DNA from: Methylococcaceae bacterium
GTDB taxonomy: Bacteria; Pseudomonadota; Gammaproteobacteria; Methylococcales; Methylomonadaceae
Direction of reading: 5' to 3'
DNA: 11,359 bases
NCBI GenBank assembly: GCA_021647585.1
Contig: JAKIUK010000098.1
Span: 1 to 11,359, forward strand
Part shown: positions 6,194-11,359 of the stretch, in pieces
How positions within the stretch are numbered: the first letter of the stretch is position 1
Layout of the letters: every line of letters starts with the position of its first letter
Program-made: the position numbers and the translations under genes
The notes under the pieces: model-generated
Database searches by the model: none
What the model was told of the DNA's origin: nothing
Seen by the model: the letters and a program-made list of their open reading frames with translations, nothing else

Positions 6194-7627
6194 TCAAAAT
6201 CGAAAATATATAAATGGGTTGTATGTTGATGAAGCCACTTTTAGGATGCTTAAAATGAGTAAAGTGCTCGGTAGAGCAATTTTTTTTATCAAAAGAATAC
6301 TTGATTTATTTTGAACAAATGAAAATTGTTTAACTTTTGTGAATAGTGGGGTTGATAAGACAATTCCAATTAGAAATACATAAATTGATTCTTTTGTAAT
6401 TATCTGTGCATATTGAAATGATGATGTTTGAAAATTAGTAATATTAATCATGGAGTAAAGATAGTCTATAGCTTGAGGTAGAGTATTGGCTCTAAAAAAA
6501 ACCCAAGAAATTATGACTATGAATAATAGGTACAGATGTTGAATAGGTCGCCAAGTTTTACTGAGAATATTTGTAAAGCCAGCATGTTCTCCAGCGAGAA
6601 AAACCCCATGAAATAAGCCCCATATTAAAAAATTCCAGCTTGCACCATGCCAAATACCAGTTAGGCAAAATACTACAAATAAATTTCTATATACTCGAAA
6701 AGTTGATACACGGTTTCCACCCAGGGAAAAGTAGACGTAGTCTCTAAACCAGGTTGATAAGGATATATGCCAGCGTCTCCAGAATTCTCGTAAGGATGTG
6801 GAAATATATGGGTAATTAAAGTTTTCTAGAAAGCGAAAGCCAAACATTCGGCCTAACCCAATTGCCATGTCTGAATATCCAGAAAAGTCAAAAAATATTT
6901 GTAATGTATAAGCCAAGATTCCGATCCAAGCTAACGGCATGGTTAAATCCTCATTTGGAAGTGAAAAAACATTGTCTGCAACCAATCCGAGAGGATTAGC
7001 GATCAACATTTTCTTTGCAAGTCCATAAATGAATTTAGTCGTGCCACTTGAAAATAGCAATACTGAATGAGTTCGGTTAATTATTTGTTGGTAAATATCA
7101 TGGTAACGAATTATGGGGCCAGCAATTAGTTGTGGAAAAAGAGCTATATAAAGGGCAAGGTTAAAAATATTTTTTTGGGGTGCGGCTTCGTTACGATATA
7201 CATCAACAATGTAGGATATTGCTTGAAAAGTAAAAAAAGAAATACCAAGAGGAAGATGGATGGGGTCAAGTGTCAAAAAGGGGGGGGCTGATTTGTAAAA
7301 TAGAGAATTGAAATTATCAACAATAAAATTTGTATATTTAAAGAACACTAGGATAGCTATATTTATTAGTAAACCTAGTATTAAAAAAGACCGAGGAGAT
7401 AGCTTAGGATTAGTTTTATTGTTGGAATGATCGATCATTAATCCAACAATATAGTTGGTAACAATTGATGCTAGCATTACAAAAATGTAGAAGACTTCTC
7501 CCCAAGAATAAAACAATAAGCTTATAAATAATAAGATGCCATTTTTGAGTGCTTTGGGGCTTGCGTAATAAAGGAATAAGGCAAGGGGAAGGAATCCAAA
7601 CAAAAAAACAGGGGAGCTAAAAACCAT
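6194..7627 (-). CDS. MBOAT family O-acyltransferase (AlgI/DltB-like)
   Basis: A 477-residue polytopic inner-membrane protein of normal AlgI length. MBOAT proteins pass an acyl group, usually acetyl, across the membrane to a secreted glycan. The start MVFSSPVFLFGFLP is typical of the family and fixes the start codon although no Shine-Dalgarno is visible. Further signatures are LPLGISFFTFQAISYIVD (125-142), FPQLIAGPIIRY (164-175), FFDFSGYSDMAIGLGRMFGF (245-264), LREFWRRWHISLSTWFRDY (279-297), and GIWHGASWNFLIWGLFHG (324-341). H327 corresponds to the family's catalytic His and H340 is a second conserved one. It is directly followed by the AlgJ-like gene. Its place inside an LPS cluster suggests acetylation of core or O-antigen sugar; the substrate is an inference. 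Confidence 0.9.
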   Translation of the reverse strand: MVFSSPVFLFGFLPLALFLYYASPKALKNGILLFISLLFYSWGEVFYIFVMLASIVTNYIVGLMIDHSNNKTNPKLSPRSFLILGLLINIAILVFFKYTNFIVDNFNSLFYKSAPPFLTLDPIHLPLGISFFTFQAISYIVDVYRNEAAPQKNIFNLALYIALFPQLIAGPIIRYHDIYQQIINRTHSVLLFSSGTTKFIYGLAKKMLIANPLGLVADNVFSLPNEDLTMPLAWIGILAYTLQIFFDFSGYSDMAIGLGRMFGFRFLENFNYPYISTSLREFWRRWHISLSTWFRDYVYFSLGGNRVSTFRVYRNLFVVFCLTGIWHGASWNFLIWGLFHGVFLAGEHAGFTNILSKTWRPIQHLYLLFIVIISWVFFRANTLPQAIDYLYSMINITNFQTSSFQYAQIITKESIYVFLIGIVLSTPLFTKVKQFSFVQNKSSILLIKKIALPSTLLILSILKVASSTYNPFIYFRF

Positions 7628-7645
7628 AGTTGATATAGAGTTTAG

Positions 7646-7674
7646 GTTAAATTAAATGGAATGTGATCAGTCAA
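7646..7674 (-). promoter_or_regulatory. Second candidate promoter close to the MBOAT start
   Basis: On the minus strand TTGACT (7674-7669) and TTTAAC (7651-7646) are separated by 17 nt. The -35 matches consensus at five of six positions, the -10 at four. The predicted leader would be only about 12 nt, which makes it less attractive than the candidate at 7733-7741. Confidence 0.22.
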
Positions 7675-7732
7675 TAGGCGGGTTATTTACAATCCAGAGC
7701 TGAAAGGCAATTAAAGGCAAGATCAAATGTTA

Positions 7733-7741
7733 ATTATATCA
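7733..7741 (-). promoter_or_regulatory. Extended -10 promoter candidate before the MBOAT gene
   Basis: The minus strand reads TGATATAAT, a perfect extended -10 (TGn plus TATAAT), in the 160-bp gap between the heptosyltransferase and MBOAT genes. No good -35 lies at the right distance, which extended -10 promoters tolerate. It would give a leader of about 100 nt and could separate the acetylation and ligase genes from the heptosyltransferase gene. Confidence 0.38.
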
Positions 7742-7787
7742 GCTTAAATATTTACTGTGGTACGTTTTCGTGAAAATTGGATTGTCT

Positions 7788-8885
7788 TTATAGTTGGGTT
7801 GTTTGTTGAATAGCATTTATAACATGTTTTAGATTTAAAGAATCTAAACAATTACTATAACTTCCCCTATGTTTTTCGCATCCTTCTTCTTGGCAAGGGA
7901 CGCAGTTGTTAGGGCTTGTTCCTTGGAGTAAGTAGATATTGTTGATATGTTGATTGCCAGTTTTTTGATATGGGTTTTTGTTTTTTTGATAATTAAAAGG
8001 CCATGGCCCCCAGATTAAAGGGTTGGTTGGTCCGTAGAGAGCAATAACAGGGGTGCCAGTAGCCGCTGCAAGGTGTGTTATGCCAGTGTCGGGACCAATA
8101 AACAATTGACTTTTGCTAATAACGTTAGTGAGTTCGGCTAATGTTACTTGACCTGCAATGTTGATGGTATTGTCCGGAAAGTATTTTTCGATTGAATTAA
8201 TATAGGTTAGTTCTTCAGGTGCGGGACTACCAGAGAGGACGGGTGTAATCGAAAGGCTGTTGAGGTAGTCTGCAATTTTAATCCAGCCTTCTCTAGTCCA
8301 ACGTTTGTATTGCCATTGGGGGTGAATATGTAGAACGGCATATCGATTAGGAAGGTTGAGTGCATCAAATATTTTGTGTGGCTTTGGGTTGTTTGGAGGA
8401 ATGACCAAAAAACTGGAAGGTACATTTATTAGGGTGGCAAGTTTTAATAATTCAAGGATGGTGTGATTGCCTTGGACGTTAAATTCAGCCCAGCCTTGAA
8501 ATAGATAACGTTTCCACCATCCTTTATTATTTTTTTTTGGCACAAATGCGATGCGAAGCGAGGCGGAAAATATGGAATAAAATATTGGACGATCGCCCGT
8601 TTGTGTCGAAATGGCTAAATCGAATTTCCTAAAGATTTGTATGAAGAGTTGAGTGTAGTCGGAAAAAGTGGGTTGTTGAGGTGTTGTTATAATGTGAGTG
8701 ATATCATGGTTTCCTTCCAATATTGCAGCCGTATTTTTATAAACTAAGACGCTGATTTCGGCTTTTGGGTATGCTTGTCGTATTGAGTGGATGAGGGGAG
8801 TGGTAAGAAGCAGGTCTCCGAGAAAGCGCATGGAAATAATGAGTATTCGTTTGGGCGGGGTATGTAATTTAAGGAGTTTGTTCAT
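7788..8885 (-). CDS. GT9 ADP-heptose:LPS heptosyltransferase-like protein
   Basis: A 365-residue GT-B fold glycosyltransferase of family 9, which transfers heptose from ADP-heptose to the LPS inner core. The N-terminal domain begins RILIISMRFLGDLLLTTP (13-30), where D24 matches the catalytic base of WaaC-type enzymes. The C-terminal domain has YKRWTREGW (193-201), GPDTGITHLAAATGTPVIAL (264-283) and YGPTNPLIWGPWP (284-296), typical of ADP-heptose binding. Near the end is a Cys cluster (C328, C331, C336, C346) in CVPCQEEGCEKHRGSYSNC, common in WaaQ/heptosyltransferase III-like members. It is the first gene of the minus-strand cluster and divergent from msbA. Whether it is heptosyltransferase I, II, III or a related enzyme is not settled; WaaQ-like is favoured. 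Confidence 0.85.
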   Translation of the reverse strand: MNKLLKLHTPPKRILIISMRFLGDLLLTTPLIHSIRQAYPKAEISVLVYKNTAAILEGNHDITHIITTPQQPTFSDYTQLFIQIFRKFDLAISTQTGDRPIFYSIFSASLRIAFVPKKNNKGWWKRYLFQGWAEFNVQGNHTILELLKLATLINVPSSFLVIPPNNPKPHKIFDALNLPNRYAVLHIHPQWQYKRWTREGWIKIADYLNSLSITPVLSGSPAPEELTYINSIEKYFPDNTINIAGQVTLAELTNVISKSQLFIGPDTGITHLAAATGTPVIALYGPTNPLIWGPWPFNYQKNKNPYQKTGNQHINNIYLLQGTSPNNCVPCQEEGCEKHRGSYSNCLDSLNLKHVINAIQQTTQL

Positions 8886-8952
8886 GATGAAGCTTAGATG
8901 TAGATGGATAGATGGTCGGAGTGTTTATGTCGGGAGTGATTAGTTGAAGTAA

Positions 8953-8981
8953 ACTATATCAGTTTATTAGTGCTGTGTAAT
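8953..8981 (-). promoter_or_regulatory. Candidate sigma70 promoter of the polysaccharide cluster
   Basis: On the minus strand ATTACA (8981-8976) and TATAGT (8958-8953) are separated by exactly 17 nt. The -10 matches consensus at five of six and the -35 at four of six positions. It would give a leader of about 60 nt before the heptosyltransferase ATG, and is the best match in the divergent 201-bp region shared with msbA. Confidence 0.45.
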
Positions 8982-8995
8982 TTCCTTTATTTAAG

Positions 8996-9023
8996 TTGAT
9001 TGGTTAAAGTGTCAGGCTCAAAT
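8996..9023 (+). promoter_or_regulatory. Weak candidate promoter for msbA
   Basis: TTGATT (8996-9001) and TCAAAT (9018-9023) are separated by 16 nt, each with four of six consensus positions. It lies about 65 bp before the msbA ATG and just beyond the opposite-facing promoter at 8953-8981. No strong ribosome binding site precedes msbA; AAAGAT (9078-9083) is the nearest purine-rich stretch. Confidence 0.25.
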
Positions 9024-9086
9024 GAGGGAAGTATTGGGTGCCATGTAAGGCATGTTATTTTTTGAAAAGAGTGCGTTAAAGATAGT

Positions 9087-10838
9087 ATGAAAAAAAAGAA
9101 ATTAAAAAAAAGCAGACAAATTTATCGCAGATTAATGAGGTATGTATTTCCTCACTGGAAGCTGTTTTTGATAAGTATCATCGGATACGCGCTATATGCT
9201 TCAACACAACCTTTATTTGCAATGGTTATTAAGCATATTATTGATACATTAAGTTCAGAAGTAAAGGAAGGCATGATGTATTTGCCATTATTGTTTGTAG
9301 GATTGTTTTTTGTGCGTGGAGTAGGTGCTTTTTTGGGTAATTATTTTTTAGCCAGAATTTCAGCTAACGTTATACATAAATTACGTTGTGAGATATTTAA
9401 GCAATACACCGTTTTATCAACAGAATATTTTGATAAAAATAACAGTGGTTATATGATCTCACGAATAACGCATAATGTGGGCGAGGTCACTAGAGCAACA
9501 ACAGATTCAGTCCGGTCATTTGTAAGAGAGGGATTTACTGCTTTAGGTTTGCTTGGGTACTTAACCTACACTAACTGGCAATTGTCGCTGGTATTCTTGG
9601 CTATTGCACCGATAGTTGCTGTGATGGTTGCTTACGTAAGTAAACGTATGAAGCGATTAAGTAAAAATATGCAAGAAACCGTAGGAGAAATGACCCACAT
9701 TACTTCCGAATTGGTGACAGGTCATAGGGTGGTAAAGAGTTTTGGAGGTGAAGCGTATGAAAACACGCGGTTTATAGAAAGTAGTCTGGATAATAGAAAA
9801 CAATTTTTAAAGTTAACTATGACTATGTCTATCCACAATCCGTTAATGCAGTTTATTGTTTCATTAGCTTTAGCGGGGTTGATGTATTTGGCTTTGATTA
9901 TAATGAAAGATGCAGGGCCAGGAGAATTTGTTGGTTATTTGACAGCGGCTTTTTTGTTACCACGTCCCATTCGGCAGCTGAGTGATGCAAACGCAGAGAT
10001 ACAGCGAGGTATTGCAGCTGCTGAATCATTATTCGAAGTTATGGATGAACCGAAGGAGAAAGATGATGGTGAGTATAAGGTAGATAGGTGTAGTGGAAAG
10101 ATACAATTTAAAGATTTGTCATTTAAATATGATTCAGCAAAAGAGCTAGCTCTGAAGAATATAAACCTTACAGTAAAACCGGGTCAAACTGTGGCTTTGG
10201 TGGGGGCGTCTGGGGGAGGGAAGAGTACCTTGATTAATTTGATTCCCAGGTTTTATTTATATCAACAAGGTTCAATATTGTTGGATGATGTGGAATTAAA
10301 CGAGTATCAACTGGTAAGTTTGAGAAAAAATATTGCTTTGGTTACACAGCATGTAACATTATTTAATGATACGGTTGCTAATAATATAGCATACGGCAGT
10401 ATGGCAGATAGTTCGAGGGAGGATATTTTAGCGGCAGCAAATGATGCTTATGCGACAGAGTTTATAGAAAAAATGCCAGAAGGTTTTGATACTCAGATTG
10501 GTGAAAATGGTGTCAGGCTTTCAGGAGGCCAGCGACAAAGACTGGCGTTGGCTAGAGCGTTGCTTAAAGACTCTCCGATCTTGATTCTAGATGAAGCGAC
10601 ATCAGCATTAGATACAGAATCTGAAAGATATATTCAAGCTGCACTGAGTAAGGTTATGAAAAATAGAACTACTTTGGTGGTTGCTCATAGACTATCAACG
10701 ATTGAAAGTGCCGATGTAATTGTAGTTATGGAAAAGGGTGAGATAGTAGAAAAAGGCAGTCATGAGGAATTGATTATAAAAAACGGGGTCTACGCCAGAT
10801 TGCATGGGCTGCAATTTAAAGAGTCTGTGTTGGGATAG
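9087..10838 (+). CDS. msbA: Lipid A export ABC transporter MsbA (permease/ATP-binding protein)
   Basis: A 583-residue half-transporter that works as a homodimer in the inner membrane, flipping lipid A-core from the cytoplasmic to the periplasmic leaflet using ATP. A basic N-terminus precedes a six-helix ABC transmembrane domain (about 20-315), followed by a complete nucleotide-binding domain: Walker A GASGGGKST (373-381), Q-loop Q421, signature LSGGQRQR (478-485), Walker B ILILDE with E503 (498-503), D-loop SALD (506-509) and H-loop H534. Length and domain order are standard for MsbA. The Walker A differs slightly from the usual GRSGSGKST but keeps Lys and Ser/Thr. The gene is divergent from the LPS cluster, which supports the lipid A role over a drug exporter. 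No lpxK follows, unlike the arrangement in E. coli; a repeat element and rRNA promoters follow instead. Confidence 0.93.
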   Translation: MKKKKLKKSRQIYRRLMRYVFPHWKLFLISIIGYALYASTQPLFAMVIKHIIDTLSSEVKEGMMYLPLLFVGLFFVRGVGAFLGNYFLARISANVIHKLRCEIFKQYTVLSTEYFDKNNSGYMISRITHNVGEVTRATTDSVRSFVREGFTALGLLGYLTYTNWQLSLVFLAIAPIVAVMVAYVSKRMKRLSKNMQETVGEMTHITSELVTGHRVVKSFGGEAYENTRFIESSLDNRKQFLKLTMTMSIHNPLMQFIVSLALAGLMYLALIIMKDAGPGEFVGYLTAAFLLPRPIRQLSDANAEIQRGIAAAESLFEVMDEPKEKDDGEYKVDRCSGKIQFKDLSFKYDSAKELALKNINLTVKPGQTVALVGASGGGKSTLINLIPRFYLYQQGSILLDDVELNEYQLVSLRKNIALVTQHVTLFNDTVANNIAYGSMADSSREDILAAANDAYATEFIEKMPEGFDTQIGENGVRLSGGQRQRLALARALLKDSPILILDEATSALDTESERYIQAALSKVMKNRTTLVVAHRLSTIESADVIVVMEKGEIVEKGSHEELIIKNGVYARLHGLQFKESVLG

Positions 10839-10862
10839 AGTGTAAAAGCTTGTTACAGGCTA

Positions 10863-11012
10863 GTACTCCATCAATGTTGTATTGACGGGTACAGAAAGTC
10901 GATAAATGGTCATCTGCGTTGTTGCATTCGCTTAGATTAGCTTGCTAGTCCTTCACTGCAGCTAACCACTTCTTAACTCCTTCTACCCGTCAACACAACA
11001 ATGACAGAGTAC
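10863..11012. mobile_element. 150-bp MITE-like element with 29-bp imperfect terminal inverted repeats
   Basis: The left end (10863-10891, GTACTC ... TTGACGGGTA) and the reverse complement of the right end (10984-11012) match at 25 of 29 positions. The 92-bp interior has no coding capacity. A TA dinucleotide lies just inside each GTAC end; if the true element starts after it, it would be flanked by TA on both sides, as for Tc1/mariner/IS630-type insertion. It begins 24 bp after the msbA stop and ends 48 bp before an rRNA promoter. The inverted repeats are seen directly; mobility is an inference, and a structured transcript or msbA 3'-end element is the alternative. Confidence 0.6.
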
Positions 11013-11060
11013 ATGGAGATATAAGTTACTTTGTTTGATGAATTTATATGAAATTAAGTT

Positions 11061-11088
11061 TTGACAAAGGTGGTTGAGCTTGTATAAT
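11061..11088 (+). promoter_or_regulatory. rRNA operon promoter P1
   Basis: A perfect -35 TTGACA (11061-11066), a 16-nt spacer and a perfect -10 TATAAT (11083-11088). Upstream, 11020-11060 is AT-rich with A/T runs like an UP element. The sequence after the -10 (GGCTGGC) is GC-rich, the kind of discriminator that makes rRNA promoters sensitive to ppGpp. Transcription would start near 11095. Confidence 0.8.
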
Positions 11089-11171
11089 GGCTGGCTCTTC
11101 GGGGGTGGTTGTTAAAGCTTCTGAAGGGGCGCTCAGCAAGGAGGTTGGGGGTTGTTTTTTTGCAGGATTGG

Positions 11172-11196
11172 ACCGGTTGTATACAGGTCGGTTTTT
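11172..11196 (+). other. Hairpin followed by five T between the two rRNA promoters
   Basis: ACCGGTT (11172-11178) can pair with GGTCGGT (11186-11192) around the loop GTATACA, four Watson-Crick and three G-U pairs, and it runs into TTTTT (11192-11196). It overlaps a perfect 8-bp palindrome TGTATACA (11178-11185). It could be a weak attenuator on P1 transcripts or a protein-binding palindrome; the function is unknown. Confidence 0.3.
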
Positions 11197-11222
11197 GCTA
11201 GAAAATAAATGGCAATAGGATG

Positions 11223-11250
11223 TTGACAACGGGTTTTGGCTCTGTATAAT
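11223..11250 (+). promoter_or_regulatory. rRNA operon promoter P2
   Basis: Again a perfect TTGACA (11223-11228), a 16-nt spacer and a perfect TATAAT (11245-11250), 162 bp after P1. Transcription should begin near 11257. Tandem strong promoters followed by hairpins and boxA are the usual design upstream of gammaproteobacterial 16S rRNA genes. Confidence 0.82.
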
Positions 11251-11256
11251 AGTCGG

Positions 11257-11359
11257 ACTCAGCAGGGCAGTGGCCCTGGCCAGCTTGCTGGTGAAAGACT
11301 TCGGTCTTTACGCTCTTTAAAAATAAAATCGAAATAATTTGTTGTGGGTACTTGTGCTG
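11257..11359 (+). ncRNA. 5' leader of an rRNA operon (boxB-like hairpins and boxA), 16S gene beyond the window
   Basis: Three hairpins follow P2: CAGGGC/GCCCTG (11263-11278), CCAGC/GCTGG (11280-11291), and AAAGAC/GTCTTT closed by a UUCG tetraloop (11294-11309). Immediately after is CGCTCTTTAAAA (11311-11322), a close match to the rRNA antiterminator boxA, where Nus factors load so that RNA polymerase resists premature termination. TTGTGGG at 11342-11348 resembles boxC. The whole block is like the leader of Pseudomonas and related gammaproteobacteria. No mature 16S sequence is reached, so the rRNA gene itself is inferred. Confidence 0.8.

Noticed and set aside
8207..8425. 72-codon minus-strand open frame within the heptosyltransferase gene
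   Set aside because: Alternative phase of a complete GT9 gene with clear motifs; no independent support. The same applies to the short frames at 2190-2396 and 4556-4756.
9033..9066. Small TGCC/GGCA hairpin and T-run before msbA as an attenuator
   Set aside because: The stem is only four base pairs and sits in an AT-rich leader; chance is a sufficient explanation.
11044..11229. 61-codon minus-strand open frame
   Set aside because: It lies across the tandem rRNA promoters and leader, with no family resemblance and low-complexity composition.
11257..11359. Start of the 16S rRNA gene within the window
   Set aside because: The sequence ends in the leader after boxA; the conserved 16S 5' end is not reached.
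1..11359. CRISPR array, tRNA gene, phage attachment site or toxin-antitoxin pair
   Set aside because: No regularly spaced repeats, cloverleaf, integrase or small paired genes were found on either strand by eye; the repeats present are two-copy or inverted only.

Overview
The window looks like an AT-rich gammaproteobacterial chromosome. Three things point that way: an msbA lipid A exporter, a Gram-negative LPS core/O-antigen gene cluster, and a ribosomal RNA operon leader of the Pseudomonas/Oceanospirillales style (cUUCGg hairpin followed by boxA). An Oceanospirillales-type marine lineage is my best guess; the sequence does not prove it.

Layout. Positions 1-408 hold no recognisable gene but carry nested hairpins, two terminator-like structures and one copy of a short repeat. 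Positions 409-834 (+) encode a small Tat-signal protein of the superoxide reductase (desulfoferrodoxin/neelaredoxin) family. It keeps all five iron ligands but lacks the usual Glu-Lys pair before the first ligand histidine. Positions 835-1168 are non-coding and contain a second copy of the short repeat, a large structured inverted repeat ending in a U-tract on the minus strand, and another hairpin. Positions 1169-8885 (-) are a seven-gene surface polysaccharide cluster. In transcription order it encodes a GT9 heptosyltransferase, an MBOAT O-acyltransferase, an AlgJ/AlgX-like SGNH protein, an O-antigen ligase/polymerase family membrane protein, and three GT2 glycosyltransferases, one of them WaaE/KdtX-like. 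Positions 9087-10838 (+) are msbA, transcribed divergently. Positions 10863-11012 are a 150-bp MITE-like element with 29-bp imperfect terminal inverted repeats. Positions 11061-11359 are the promoter and leader region of an rRNA operon, with two tandem near-perfect sigma70 promoters, three hairpins and boxA. The 16S gene starts beyond the window.

How it fits together. The cytoplasmic glycosyltransferases would extend the lipid A-core oligosaccharide, MsbA would flip it across the inner membrane, and the ligase-family protein would join a polysaccharide to it in the periplasm. The MBOAT/AlgJ-like pair probably O-acetylates the glycan on the periplasmic side. An msbA gene next to a core cluster also occurs in Pseudomonas. 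Here msbA has no lpxK after it; an rRNA operon follows instead.

I do not see a clearly new multi-gene system. The points most worth a second look are the atypical superoxide reductase, the O-acetylation pair inside a core cluster, and the small repeat elements that fill the intergenic spaces.
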